Source: Bryoerythrophyllum caledonicum (Eukaryota > Streptophyta > Bryopsida > Pottiales > Pottiaceae). Taken from it: 64,000 nt of DNA. This document shows positions 1 to 12,165 of the stretch, in pieces (position 1 is the first letter of the stretch; each line of letters opens with the position of its first letter). The stretch spans positions 7,629,845-7,693,844 of the forward strand of contig OZ020524.1 in assembly GCA_963971425.1 (NCBI GenBank), given 5' to 3'. The position numbers and the translations under genes were made by a program. The notes under the pieces are model-generated. The model was not told the origin of the DNA and made no database searches. It was given only the letters and a program-made list of their open reading frames with translations.

Positions 1-221
1 AAAAAAATAGTAACTTATAAACTGTAAGTTGGATCTCTACAAAAATTTAGAAGCTATTAGAAAGCTGCCCATTCAATTTAAAAAGTCTCATTAAATCATT
101 CCTAAATTTGAGATTGTAGGACCTTATCCAAACTCAAAATGTCATGTAAGGGGACATCGGCCTTTACGAGTTAAATATCTATGTGTACTTTTGTTGGTTT
201 TCAACTCTACCTACTTAATAG

Positions 222-591
222 TACCGCAGGTGAACCTCTAGTTTGGCAACTCCATGCCAAATAATTAATTAATGTGAGAAAAAGCCATTCAGCATTCAAA
301 ATTAAAATAAATCAATTTTAGGCAAGAAATCACATATTATCGTATTTAGCACGTTTGATGACCATGGGACTTGAATCCAAGACCTTGGGGTTCTAAACCA
401 AAGCCTTTGTGCATGCACATCGTCAAATGGAGGCTTTTCCAAACCCCGCTCCTCTTTGATGTCTTCCGTTGTGACAAAATCTGTAAATATATAGTTTCTC
501 TAGTTTTGGCAATTTCATTACCTATTTCACAACTTAATTCGGCAAGCATTTTTCTAATAAATAACGCCGAACTAGAGGTTCACCTACAGTA
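222..591. mobile_element. TA-flanked MITE with ~25-bp inverted ends
   Basis: The two ends are inverted copies: after TA at 222-223 the left end reads CCGCAGGTGAACCTCTAGTT, and the right end read backwards from 589 gives CTGTAGGTGAACCTCTAGTT, followed by TA at 590-591. The element body is 224-589 (366 bp). TA duplication with short inverted repeats fits a Tc1/mariner-type MITE. On the minus strand, near 360-400, the text GATTCAAGTCCC resembles an RNA polymerase III B box, so part of the body may come from a tRNA-like sequence; that is weak. The small ORFs inside look like chance. Confidence 0.7.
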
Positions 592-804
592 TACAAGGAT
601 GCTCCAAAAACTTACATGAATCAGACATCAACTCGACTCTAAAGGGTTACCAAGTTATGCAAGTTGCCATTCATGGTACTAAATTTGTCCATAAACATTA
701 ATGCCAACCTGACTGACTTGACTTTTTCATTATCCAACTGACTTTCACCATTAATTCCTAAAATATTGAATTGAAATGATTCTTACTCAATTTTTTTAAA
801 TTAA

Positions 805-837
<33 letters not shown>

Positions 838-1960
838 TTAATATATATGTATTTTTGACACAAGTAAAGTGACCTTTATTGCAAAGAGAAAGGGGGAAAA
901 AGAACTTACTCAAAATTTTGAATGTATGATTTTTAGATATATTGAGATTTGAACCAGAAAAAACTTGGTGACAATAGAGTTATCCGCAAAGTACCCCAAA
1001 TCCTCAATTTCTAACCTGTAAAATGGAAAAGCCAGGGTCGCCGAGTCCACTGGCAGGGTTTCACTGTAGACCTAGAATAGAACACTGGATAGACTAGTTT
1101 TTGAGCCTTAGAATTCCCAAACTCGAGTTTGTGCCTGGCTTTTATTTTAAGCAATCATTGACCCTTCACATCATGCACAACTCTAGGATGTAGGATACAT
1201 GCCAGAGTGACATGACGTTCATGATTGTTCTTGTTTTTTTTTGGGAGATTTGTGCCACTTGTGCCATAAATAATACCTCCTCAAAACCCTCAAACCCTGA
1301 ATTTTTTTCACAGGATTACTTTGCGGCTACACTCAAATACAGGTTAGATTCCCTTTTGCATGAAAAAAGGAGGACAAAAGACCGGTTCCCTTTACAAATA
1401 ACTCAAATATTCACATTGTATATAAGGCACATGTGAAGAAAGTTGGGTGAGCGTCAGTAGGTGGGGGCCATGACCCTTCCACAAATGGCCTAAAACCGCA
1501 TGCACAACAACCAAAAACCGGCAATGAGTCAACCATAAACTAATTCTAGAAATATTTCATTTTCTCCACTCTTGCATGTACAATAAGTCTAGAAGATCCC
1601 ATCCCCCTAAAACCCACAACTGTGCATCCAATTCATGCCACCCTTGCCTTTACTCCCGCCATTAAAAATAGAGAGTTGGTTACATGTGCATGTAGTGGCG
1701 GATTTTAGTGAAAAAGTAGCTGTCGGCCATGGGATATTGGCGGTTTTAGGGTGGCTTACCTTACTTGGAGGTTGTGTGCACAACCAAAAATATTGCCAAG
1801 GCAGTCTCATGGATTTCAATTTCACTGCTAGCTTTTGTTTGTTTGCCAAAACATAGAAATCTCTTGCAGCAAATGATCAGCTCCTGTTACTGTGTTTTTT
1901 TTCCATTGGCATAACAAGAGCAGAAAGATTCAGTGAAATAGAAGACACACAGCAACTAAC
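592..1960. other. Unexplained AT-rich intergenic DNA
   Basis: No gene is recognisable. Short ORFs on both strands lack any familiar motif. A clean (ATT)n run lies at 811-838. The string CTCTAAAGGGTTA near 640-652 resembles the end of the TTAA elements found further on and may be a worn remnant. Confidence 0.5.
811..838. repeat. (ATT)n microsatellite
   Basis: About nine perfect ATT units are seen in an AT-rich stretch. Confidence 0.9.
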
Positions 1961-3403
1961 TTAACCCTTTACTGCCTAGGAAGCCTGAAATGGGACTCCG
2001 GAGGTGCTAAAACTCAATTTGTATGAAATTCATGAGGAATTAGGCTTCAAGATACCAGGTTCAGATTTGCCACACATTACATGAACACTCTCCAACAATC
2101 ATATCATGGTTTGGAGTTATAGAACTCTTGAAAAAGCTAGGAATACAACAAAAAATACATCAAATACACTAAAATATAGTGAATATAGTGAATATAGTGA
2201 ATACCACGCCACATACTTTGTTGTATTTCACACACATGCACATTGATTTTTGTCTTAAATTTTGATTGAACTTTTTCATTAAGATATTCTTCATTGTTTT
2301 GTGATTGTTGATCTCTCTCCTCACATACAAAACTTCCGTTTTGATTCGTATAAGGTTGGAACATTTTTCTATACAATCAAGTAGGAAAAAGCAAAAAAAT
2401 CACCGGTAGTTGTGTATAAATATTTTCTTCACATATGATATGTCAATGCGAAGCTATCAACATAGTGCACATGTGAACCGCTCTAATTCAAAGTAAAAAA
2501 ATTCTTGCAAGAATATATTGATGGTTAAAGTAGTACACCCTCCAAAATCCATGGTTCTCACTATCAATATACGGTAACTTTAAACACTTTATTCTATTTT
2601 GTCAACTATTGGATGTTGTGCAAAATTTCCCCAAAGTTTAGGTCATGGGTTAAGTTTGATTTTGTAAGGTTAGATATTAATATTAGGCATTGTATTTCCA
2701 TCAAATCCGGTTCAAAGAAAAAAATCAATAGAAAAACCAACATGGAAAAACCAAGATTTCTAGTTAAGCCATCAAGAATCAGGTTGTGAAGTCCAGATTT
2801 GTGCACACATTACATGAACACTACAAAAACCGTATCATGATTTGGAGTTAAAGAACTCATGGAAAAGCCAAGAGTACAATTCAAAATACATCACATACAC
2901 TAAAATTCAGTGAATAACATGCCACATACTATGTTGTATTTCATTCACATGCAAAATGATTTTGGTATTAAATTTTGGTATTAAATTTTGGTTGAAATTT
3001 GTCTATACGAGATTCTTGATTGTTCTGTGATTGTTGATCTCTCTCATCGCATACAAAACTTTCCTTTCGTTTCGTATGAGTTTGGAACAATTTTGTATAC
3101 AATCAATCAGACAAAAGTTTTAAAATCATCAATAATCATGTAGAAATGGTTTCTTCACATATGATATGTCAATGCAAAGCTGTATCATTACCAATATGCA
3201 GTAACTTTAAACACTATAATCGAATCCATCAACCGTTGGATGTTGTGCAATTTTCCTCCAAAGTTTAGGTCATTGTTTGAGTCAAGTTTTGTAAGGTTGG
3301 ATACTAAAATTAGGCATCATATTTCCTTAGAAGTTACCTCAAAGAAAACAATCAACACATTTCTTGGTTTTGGAAAAACATGGCATGGGTGCTAAAGGAT
3401 TAA
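1961..3403. mobile_element. TTAA element, group 1, probably two fused copies
   Basis: It starts TTAACCCTTTACTGCC and ends GGGTGCTAAAGGATTAA, an inverted pair inside TTAA. A group-1 copy at 42604-43419 is 816 bp, while this one is 1443 bp. Its second part (from about 2780) repeats the first (from about 2080), including CACATACTATGTTGTATTTC, so two copies or a partial duplication appear joined. No ORF of substance. TTAA target duplication with CCC/GGG tips is the hallmark of piggyBac-type elements; assignment rests only on the ends. Confidence 0.7.
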
Positions 3404-4323
3404 TCCCTAAAGGATCAAGTGTCCATTTGATAAAATAGAAGAACTTTGGTCCCCAAAGGAGACACGCTTGAATATAGTGTTTGTTCATTCTCCTCACTAA
3501 GCCTATGGCCACAAGACATAGATTAGTGTGATAGAACTACTTCCTTCTTTCAAGGATAATCACTTTTCACCACTAAGTGCTTCCCTACACTAAGTGCCTT
3601 AGAAACAACCAACAATAGTATAATAGGACTACTAGCCTCCACTGTACTTTGACTCAAAATAATTACTTATGAATTGTTACTGTGAATTGTACAGTTTTTA
3701 TGGATGTATGTTCCGCCTTGTGTTAGGTAATTGGAGGTAGGAATGCACAAGTAATGGAGGTGTTTGGGATAAGGGAAATGGACTTGCCATGTCTAGGATA
3801 TAGAAAGTAGCCATTTACTTAGGAAAGCAATTTATTTTATTTTAATGAGAAATGATTGTTGGATTTGAAATTCAAACAATCAATAAAATTATTATGCCTT
3901 CATCTGTAATTATAATTTTTTAAAGAAAGGTAAAATCCAAGACATGGCATAATAATTTTTGAGTAAGTGCAATGATTCTTGCTAAGAGCTTTCCTATACT
4001 GCTACCCACCTTTAAAAAGTGCACTATTCACTCTAGAGTACTACTACTCAATTCTATAGTACCCTGCCAAGCTTTCCCAAACTCAAGCTTTTGATGTTTG
4101 AAGCACCATAACTTTTCCGTACAAGTCCAAAAAAAAGGGGAAAAAATATTGCGGCAAAGAGAAGCCACATTCCTATTCACACTCAAAAAATTCAAATTGT
4201 TTTTTTCAAGCTTGAATTTTTAGGATCCTGCTCAAACTCGATTTGTATCTCCCTAATTGTCCTGTAGGGGTTAATGAATGGAGTAGAGATTCCTATAAAA
4301 TGCCTTTGTCATGTAGGGGTTAA
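3400..4323. mobile_element. TTAA element, group 2, carrying a SINE fragment
   Basis: It starts TTAATCCCTAAAGGATCAAG, sharing its TTAA with the preceding element, and ends TGTAGGGGTTAA at 4320-4323; an inner GGGGTTAA at 4267-4274 is an alternative end. The core (about 3640-4130) recurs in inverted form at 12838-13575 and in part at 36770-37457 and 45590-46900. A reversed SINE tail sits at 3440-3612. Non-coding. Confidence 0.6.
3440..3612 (-). mobile_element. 3' part of a tRNA-related SINE
   Basis: Read on the minus strand, this stretch matches the body of the SINE at 48866-49872: TAAGGCACTTAGTGTAGGGA, then the block ending in AATGAACAAACACTATATTC. The tRNA-like head is absent here. The match runs across both sites where MITEs interrupt the other copy, showing the uninterrupted form. 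Confidence 0.65.
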
Positions 4324-4326
4324 CCC

Positions 4327-5134
4327 TTAAATCCTTTACCGCCCAGATATGTTTATGGAAAAACCAAGAATTCTGCTGATTTTTTTCTTTGCACCGGATT
4401 TGATGGAAATACAATGCCTAATATTAATATCTAACCTTACAAAATTGAATTTAACCCATGACCTAAACTTTGGAGAAATTTTGCACAACATCCAACGGTT
4501 GATGGAATAGATTATAGTGTTTAAAGTTACCGTATATTGGTAGTGAAACCTGTGGATTTTGGAGGGTGTACTACTTTAACCATCAATATATTCTTGCAAG
4601 AATTTTTTTACTTTGAATTAGAGCAGTTCACATGTGCACTAGGTCGATAGCTTGGCATTGACATATCATATGCGAGGAAAATATTTATACACAATTATTG
4701 GTGATTTTTTTTTCTTTTTTCTACTTGATTGTATACAAAAATGTTCCAACCTTATACGAATTAAAACGGAAGTTTCGCATGTGAAGAGAGAGATCAACAA
4801 TTACAAACAATGAAGAATGTCTCAAAGACAAAGTTCAATCAAAATTTAAGACCAATATCAATGTGCATGTGTGTGAAATACAACATAGTATGTGGCATAG
4901 TATTCACTATATTCACTGTATTTGAGTGTATTTGGAGTATTTTGTGTTGTATTCCTACCTTTTCCAAAAGTTTAATATATCCAAACCATGATCTGATTGT
5001 TGGAGAGTGTTTGTTTATTGAGGGGGCAAATCTAAACCTTGTATCTCAAAGCCTAGTTCCTCATGGATTTCATGCAATTTAGTTTTAGCACCTCCGGAGT
5101 CCCATTTCGGGCTTCCTCGGCTCTAAAGGGTTAA
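4327..5134. mobile_element. TTAA element, group 1, reverse orientation
   Basis: It starts TTAAATCCTTTACCGCCCAG and ends GGCTCTAAAGGGTTAA (5131-5134). Length 808 bp, close to the 816 bp of the copy at 42604. The interior is the reverse complement of the 1961 and 42604 copies, for example the CACCTCCGGAGTCCCATTTC block near its right end. Non-coding; the 90-residue ORF inside is a by-product of the repeat. Confidence 0.8.
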
Positions 5135-5427
5135 GGCCAATCGACCATATATGGGTCGATTATGGACAAAAACCTTTACAGAAAGTGCTACACGCCACCT
5201 CAAAGGAAATAATAGACCATGACTTAGAGGGGGAAGAAGATGGGCATCTATTGAGACCATTTCCACCACAATCGGTGCAAGCATGGCCAAGCTATAGTAT
5301 TTTCCGTAAAATGAGTTCGTAGATGTTTATGCTGAAATGTACTAGCTGCATAGATGTCACTCTACATGATCTAGAACTCTCACACATCCTCACAGGCTGA
5401 AAAAGCTCATCCGCCTTAAAGGGTTAA
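5131..5427. mobile_element. TTAA element, group 4 (about 300 bp)
   Basis: It runs from TTAAGGCCAATCGACC, sharing TTAA with the previous element, to CCGCCTTAAAGGGTTAA. Homologous copies are at 33569-33863 and 5771-6697, the last with an insertion. Shared interior text includes ACATGATCTAGAAC. The right end read backwards (TTAACCCTTTAAGGCGG) matches the left-end consensus CCCTTYAAGGCC. Non-coding. Confidence 0.7.
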
Positions 5428-5770
5428 ATGATCTCCTCTTTTTTCAGTGAAAACTGGGGAGCTGGCCATAGTAACTGAATCAATAGTAGCTGCCACATAT
5501 TTCAGTACATTTGTTTAACATCAGTACCAATGCAATCACTCAATCAAGCAATCAACCCATCAAGCCACATCTGCCTAGCTAGAGAAGCTAGAGCAGCTGC
5601 CTGCAGTACATGCTGCAATGCTCAATATTCAATTGAAGCAGAAATACACACATGATTTAGTAGCATCTTACAAATACAGGACTCTGCATTTTCATGTGAA
5701 AGGCACAAGTTCACAATAGTAAACCATGGGGCAATTTTCATGCACTCTACCCTGTGCAATGTGGCACTTT
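5428..5770. other. Unexplained spacer
   Basis: No ORF, repeat or motif that I recognise lies between the two group-4 TTAA elements. Confidence 0.5.
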
Positions 5771-6697
5771 GTAACCCTTCGAGGCCTAAAGTCCATTTTT
5801 GGGTTGTCTTGGCACAATAATCTCAATAACAAACACTGCATGCCACCTCTATGAAAACTTAAACGAGGGCATAGAGGTAGAGGAAGATGAGCATCCATTT
5901 AGGGGCGGTTTACACTACGGACCAAGAACTCGTCCCATGACCTTCTAAAATCTGTGATTGGCTCCATCAACTCGTCTCGGGATGACCTGGGTTTATACTA
6001 TGAGGAAAAAAGAAAAGTGACCAAAGGAGTTGAGGTCCTCGAAAGGCCTAGAAATAGGCTTAATGGATAATGTTGAAGAGTCCCCCGGATTTTGCGGTGA
6101 GAGAGGCAAAAAGGGTTCTCTCATTGCTGAAACGAGGAGACCATGCGCCTGAAATGCCGTTTTATCATTTTAATTAATTAATTAATTAATATTTTTGTTG
6201 GGTTGGTTTTTTAGAGGGGCCCAACGTTACTGTAGATAAATGGCGGCCACCCTTTTTGTCTTTTTGGCTTGTTAAATTTTCTTTGTTATTTTAGGCAATA
6301 TTGCCCTTTTTAGGCATTTATTTAAAAAATCAGCACGCCCACTTTTTAGTACATGGTCATTCCTCCCGGTCCAAGTTCGGTTTACACTTAGTGAGAGGCC
6401 CAAGGGCTTTATAAATTACATTTTTCTGAAGTGTGACCATGGAAGTGTGACCATGAAGTGTGACCATGGAATTAATCCATTTTCCTTGGTCACGGCTCTT
6501 GGTCTATAGTGTAAACCGCCCCTTAGACCATCGCCACAAAAACCGGTGCAAGCATTGGAAGTTACAATAATTCTTGTGAAATGGAGTCATAGATTTTTGT
6601 GTAGAAATGTACCCGATGCATAGATATCATTTTTCTTGATCTAGAACACTTGTGGATTCTCACAAGCTAAAAAAGCTCATTGGCCTTAAAGGGTTAG
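5771..6697. mobile_element. TTAA element, group 4, split by a Tourist-like MITE
   Basis: Left end TAACCCTTCGAGGCC; right end TTGGCCTTAAAGGGTTA. Taking out the insert at 5902-6522 and one copy of its TTA duplication leaves about 300 bp, the size of the two other group-4 copies, and the flanks then read continuously (GCATCC...GACCATCGCC). The outer TTAA sites are worn. Confidence 0.7.
5899..6525. mobile_element. Tourist-like (PIF/Harbinger) MITE with TTA duplication
   Basis: A 621-bp element (5902-6522) starts GGGGCGGTTTACACTACGGA, and its right end read backwards is GGGGCGGTTTACACTATAGA. TTA flanks both sides (5899-5901 and 6523-6525). TWA duplications and G-rich tips are typical of PIF/Harbinger MITEs. 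A short triplicated motif, AAGTGTGACCATG, lies near 6429-6470. No transposase ORF. A relative with the same TTTACACTA tip is at 49433-49828. Confidence 0.85.
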
Positions 6698-6954
6698 CCT
6701 CAAATATCAAAACGGCCCACTAGTGGCCACACTATTCTATATGTATAGTGTTGAATTTGAACATGATAAGGTTCAAATATTGAAATGACCTCCAAATGAA
6801 AGATGTTATAATCCGAGAGGCATTTAGTCCTTTAAAAACAAGCGACCATTTTCTGATAGTGGAATGTATGCGTTGCCTTGATGATGTTTGGCATAATCTA
6901 TTACGCTTGTAGATTCACCCATTGGCCAAAGTTTTCTTGTCCTTAAAGGATTAA
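6698..6954. mobile_element. Possible worn TTAA element
   Basis: The right edge CATTGGCCAAAG...CCTTAAAGGATTAA resembles the group-4 right end (CATTGGCCTTAAAGGGTTAA). The left edge is unclear. Non-coding. Confidence 0.35.
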
Positions 6955-7602
6955 AGGTTAATATGACAATACTGTCGGTTCAAGCAATACACATGTGACA
7001 AGTCATCTTTGTACACTAATCCACGCCTTCCATCTTGAAGTTTGGACTTTCCAAACACTAGTATATTGACCCCTTCTTCTCAATGTGGCAAGGTAGCAAC
7101 TTTCTACTTCTCCGCATCCCTGAAGCCCCATCCTCTTCCCGTCCCCGTCCCCATCTCCATCTCCATCCTAATACAATATTCGGACCCATTGTCCCTAACG
7201 GATAATGTAAGTTTAGATAAGTTCACTAAAATTGTAAGAATAAAAGTAAAGTCCTCATTCCAAATTAAATCCCCTTCCTACTCCTTGGAAATATCTCCCA
7301 ATTATCTCCTAGTGTAAGTCATGCTAAACTTGATTACATTTTTTCTATTCAATAGAGTAAAATATGTGCATGTGTATATGGTTCACAACTTATCCGTTGT
7401 CACCAATGGGGTAGCGTAGCAACTCTCTTTCTTTCCTTGTCCCCAACCTCCATCCCATCCCTAACCCCCCATCCCTATCCCCCATATACCAATCTTTACC
7501 TATAAAAGACCAAGGCATTTTAGAAGAATCTCTACTCAATTGACCATAAATTGTGCCAAGCTGAAATTTTTGAGAATGCAACCATAGGATCTTCTTCTAA
7601 AC
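6955..7602. other. Unexplained spacer with pyrimidine-rich stretches
   Basis: C/T-rich tracts (CCCGTCCCCGTCCCC near 7138 and CCCATCCCTAACCC near 7452) give chance ORFs. No gene recognised. Confidence 0.5.
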
Positions 7603-8534
7603 TTAACCCCTTAAGGCCCAAGAGTCCCCTCGAGGGACTCTTGAAGGTTTAGGCACGTTCTTGTGGTGTCAATTTGTAACATTCTTTTTTGAATTTTTTA
7701 CTGTAGATGGTCATTGCTAAAATCTTTGTGTGAGTCCAATTTTTTTCTTAAATCCGACATTCTATGCAAAAGTTATAGGGTTCTCACTTTCAAACTAGGA
7801 GAGCGGGATTATCAGGCACCTCCAAAAACTTTTACTAGGACACTTAATACTAGAAAAAAAAATTATTTCCTTTCATATTGTGAAGAAAATCTCTTGTCTT
7901 AAGTGGAAAATAGCATAATAATCTAAGTCAAACATTTTCAGAGATTATCACACTCTGCCGGGCAAGGTACCCAAAAACATCTTCTTTTCCACATAAAACT
8001 ATGAGATCTTCATATTTCTTACATTTTATTTTAACTACAACAAAATGTGGTCTAAATCTTCATATTCACCACTTGGATTATAGTTCTATAACATATTTAG
8101 TTCACAAACAAATACAACGTGGATTGGCAATTTTGAACCTCCACTCCTTGCACATTTATTTTGAATATGCTACACCCCTTTTCTACCTCTAAAAAATGAT
8201 GTGCAAAGAAATAACATCATGATTAACATGATGGTAATGTTTTCAGACCTTGTGTAGTGCAAAAATTTGACACCACGTGAAGTCAAAGTCCGCTGATCCA
8301 CTTACTGCAGGGAAGAAAAAGAACGGTTTTCTCTACTTCAAACACTATAATCTTTCAATCTATGCGGTCAAGTTTTATGAAATTTTGTGAGGACGTTTAC
8401 CAACAAGTCTTGATTTAGATCCTACGGTTAGATGTAGAAATAAAAGGTTTTGATTACCTCATTACTCATTGCACTTGAACGAGCAATTTCAAAGTATTTT
8501 TGGTGTGAAAATGCCTTGGGCCTTGAGGGGTTAA
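7603..8534. mobile_element. TTAA element, group 3 (932 bp)
   Basis: It starts TTAACCCCTTAAGGCCCAAG and its right end read backwards is TTAACCCCTCAAGGCCCAAG, a near-perfect 20-base inverted pair including TTAA. The interior shares blocks with the elements at 43988, 47905, 38332 and 60169, for example CTCCACTCCTTGCACA and CACACTCTGCCGGGCAAGGT. Non-coding. It has the best preserved ends of group 3. Confidence 0.85.
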
Positions 8535-9011
8535 ATGAGAAGGTGTGGTAAATATTCTATGAATTTTTTTGTAAAATTTGAAAGTGATGCGGTTAGAGTG
8601 AAAACATAGGGATCAAATATTTCATGCAAGGAGCTTCAAACACATGGATTCTTATCTTTCATTTGAGAGGCATAAAGTAAATGCCAAAATAGCAAAAAAA
8701 AGTAATTTAGAAAGATTTTGAAAAAATTAGATTGGTATAGGTTGCAAAATCTTCAAGTTTGCATACATCAATTCCCATAAAAATCGACTCACCTGGTCAA
8801 AAAATTTGATGGCAATAGTTTGATGGTGACAGTCATCGCACTTCGGCCCATCAAAATTGTGCGCCTGAGAGACCGTGCTTAGGGTCATTTGAGACACTAC
8901 ACGCCCCTCTGCGCTCGGGTGTAGTATGTTGATCCGGCACTGTGTGATTGGGGGTGATTTCCTTGCTCACACGGTCTTAAGGTTAGTCACGTCATTATTC
9001 CTCCTCAATCC
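8535..9011. other. Unexplained spacer
   Basis: No gene or repeat recognised between the group-3 element and the large inverted-repeat element. Confidence 0.45.
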
Positions 9012-9315
9012 CGTACGTTGGATCACTTATTTACCCCTGGTCCAAGATATGAACATACAGGGATTTCACTACACCGTTCCGTGAATATAGTGTAGACTAG
9101 ACTATTTGAAATTTCCTACACTAATTGAAAATTTACATGCAATTGTTGACTGTCACACACTTGTTTGAGAACAAACAGGGTTGTCTACATAGATGGACAG
9201 GGGTCCAAAGACAGCGGACGGACGGACAATCGGACGGACGGACAAGACGGACAACACTTTTGGGCGGACAATTGCGTGTAAAAATAACTTACAAACCCTA
9301 AATCAATTTTACAAC

Positions 9316-10460
9316 TTACCCCCTAGTAAAACACGTGGGCAAGTACCTAAAAGGGCCGCGCGCGTACCTGCTAGGGCCGCACGCGTATCTAAAAGAGCCG
9401 CGCACATACCTAACAAGGTCGCGCGCGTACCTAAAGGGGCCAGGCGCATACGCCAAAAAAAATAATATTAATTTTTTTTTGGTACGCGCGTAGTCTTTAT
9501 CAGCATGCGCCCGACCTTTCGGATTGGGCGCATACGTACAAGGGTTGGGCGCATATGAACAAGGGTTGGACGCGTATGAACAAGGGTAGGGCACGTACCA
9601 TAAAGGGTTGGGCGCGTACGAACAAAGGCTGCGCGCGCACGCGAAAAAATTAAATTAATAGAAAATAAAAAATAAAGAAATATGTATGTGCCCAGTCCTT
9701 GTAAGCATGCGCCCGACCTTTTGGATCGGGCGCATATGTACAAGGGCTGGGCGCGTATGAACAAGGGTTGCACGCACGCACTAAGAATTTTTTTTTTGGC
9801 ATATGCGCCCAACCCCTTAAGGTACGCGTGCGGCCCTGTTAGGTACACGCCCCGCCCCTTAATGTATGCGCGGCCCTTTTAGGTATGCGTGCGGCCCCTT
9901 GAGGGACCCGCCCGGTTCCTTTAGGGACGCGTCCGACTCCTTTAGGGACGCGTCCGACTCCTTTAGGGACGCGCCCGACTCCTTTAGGGACGCGCCCGAC
10001 CCTTTTAGAGACGCGCATGACCCCTTCTGACCCCTTCAGGCACGCGCCCAACCTCTTTAAGTACGCGCCCAACCCTTTTTAGTTTGCGCCCGACCCTTTT
10101 CAGTATGTGCCCGACCCCTTTAGGTACACGTTGGACCCTTTCGATATACACCCAACTCCTTTTTGGTACGCGTTTGACCCTTTCAAGTACGCGCACGAAC
10201 CAATGGGTACGCGCGTGACCCCTTTGAGTATGCGCCCGACCCTCACTTAGCGAACGCGCACGCGCGACCCAATGGGTACGCGCCCGAGATTATGGGGCAA
10301 ACAATCGAAGGAGGATCGCACATTAAAGGGTCGAGCCCACAACTTGGAGGGTCGCGCGTGTGCGCTCTTGAGGGCCGCACACTCTTTTAATTTTTAAATT
10401 TTAAATATTTATAATATTTAAGCATAAGCGCCTCCACCGCACACGCGACCCTCCACCGTA
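9316..10460. repeat. Degenerate 21-bp GC-rich tandem arrays, left block
   Basis: Units such as GGGACGCGTCCGACTCCTTT plus A repeat at 21-base spacing (clearest 9340-9460 and 9900-10010). They are rich in CG, GCGCGC and the AAGGG/CCCTT motif. Orientation flips within the block, with small palindromes such as GGGCGCAT/ATGCGCCC near 9508 and 9708. Because 21 is a multiple of three, every frame stays open and gives seven-residue repeats such as GRVPKGV or YAPNPCS on both strands; these are not credible proteins. Confidence 0.9.
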
Positions 10461-11009
10461 CGCGCGCAACCCTCCAACTTGCGAACTCGACTCTCATGTG
10501 TGCGATCCTCTTTGAATCGCTTGCGCCATAATCCCCCCTCTTTCCCCCCTCCCTTTTCACTCACTTACCCTCACTTCTTATATACCCGCCCGGTCTTCTT
10601 TTGTAGTGACCCGCCCCTCTTATATAGTCGCATGCCTCCTTACACACTTATCAATCTCCTTTGCATACACATCCATGCTCAACACGAATACAACTCGCCC
10701 TCTACTATTTTGTGTTTTTAAAATTCCTTAATCTTGTTGAATTCTTGCTAGTGGCATAATGAAGATGTGGACCATGTATAAGCCTCATTCCTCCTTGTGC
10801 CCACCTTTCCTAAGCTCTTGTCCACCCCTTATATGTATAATGTTGATCCTTTTCACCTATATCATCTATTGTCTTTCTTTGATTAAAAGTGTCGTCATTA
10901 ACTATTATTGATTTCAAAGATTGTCAAGGTGTGTGTATTTTTTAATTTACTTTTGGAAATCATGTACACAAAATCATTTATACTTGGCCATGGGCTATGG
11001 CCTTCTTAA

Positions 11010-11232
11010 TTAACCCCTAAAGGACCAGAGTCTCCTTCGAGGGGATTCCTTGATTTTTGGGCAGGTTCCTAAAATTCGAAAAAAAATCAATTTTCTCTGA
11101 AATTTTTATTCTAGATTGCCTTTGATAAAAGCTTCGTGGTCATATTTTTATTTTATTTTTTGGATTTGTGGTTTGAAAGTTAGTACCACTTATAGTTTTT
11201 GAGGGAAATTGTCAAGGAACTTTAGGGGTTAA
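11010..11232. mobile_element. Short TTAA element, group 5 (223 bp)
   Basis: It starts TTAACCCCTAAAGGACCAGA and ends AACTTTAGGGGTTAA, a compact MITE with TTAA at both ends. The interior (GATTTGTGGTTTGAAAGTTA) recurs at 35367-35575 and, inverted, in the right part of 33860-34792. It is nested in the large inverted-repeat element, so it inserted later. Confidence 0.85.
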
Positions 11233-11616
11233 CAAGGATTGCAACAATTGTTTATGTAATAATTGAATCAAATATTGTAAATGTCATTATAGACTCTAAT
11301 TTCCTTATAAACATGGAATGTGTCTTGTGTTCTTGCTTTTTTATTTAAGCAATTGACACAAAATTAATTGTAATGATACTAAGAAGAAGTTGATGCATTA
11401 AAATAAAAATGTAAATGTTGTGTATGCATCTTCATACCTTATACAACTTGCTAAGGTTTCATTGATAGATCTAATTATATATCTAAATCACAATTTCTAG
11501 TTTAAGCATAATAAGCACAATTTAAATAATTTGTTTAAGAACTTCAAGTATTTAAATGTCTGGACATGTAAGTAAGGACATTTAAAGTAAGAACAATTAA
11601 ATACCTAAAGTTCCTA

Positions 11617-12165
11617 AAGGTGCATTGCGCGTTCCTAAAGGGATTGAGCGCGTTCCTGAAGGGGTCGGGCGCATCTCTATAGGGGTCGGGCACGCACCTG
11701 AAGGGGCCGGGCGCGTACGTACAAGGGTTGGGCGCATACGCCTGGAAAAAATTTAAAAAATTTAAGAAAAATTGTTAGCGTACGCGCCCAACCCTTATTT
11801 GTGTGTGCCCAGTTCTTGTTCGTACTCGCCTAGCCCTTGTGTGTACGCACCTAGCCCTTGTATGTACGCGCCCGATCCGAAAGGTCGGGCGCATGCTTAC
11901 AAGGGCTAGGCGCGTACAAATACAAAAATAAAAATAAAATGTTTTTTTGTGGCGTACGCACCCAACCCTTGTTTGTTCGCGACCAATCCAAATGGTCGGG
12001 TGCATGCTTATAAAGGCTGGGCGCATACAAAAAAAAATATATATATATATATATATTTTGGGCGTGCGCGCTCGATTCCTTTAGGTACGCACGCAGCCCT
12101 GCTAGGTACGCGCTTGGCCACTTTAAGTACGCGCCCAACCCTTGTTTGTACGCGCGCGACCTTGT
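11617..12165. repeat. Degenerate 21-bp GC-rich tandem arrays, right block
   Basis: Same unit family as at 9316-10460 (CGCGTAC next to AAGGGTTGGGCG), mixed in orientation, with a short AT run near 12038-12056. It lies just inside the right terminal repeat of the large element, mirroring the left block. Confidence 0.85.

Noticed and set aside
1961-5427. PIF/Harbinger origin for the TTAA elements
   Set aside because: A 3-bp TWA duplication would read TTA on the left and TAA on the right, which do not match; only the 4-bp TTAA is the same at both ends.
9193-10196. Seven-residue repeat proteins (GRVPKGV, YAPNPCS) on both strands
   Set aside because: A 21-bp repeat keeps all six frames open; there is no consistent start or codon bias, and orientation flips within the array.
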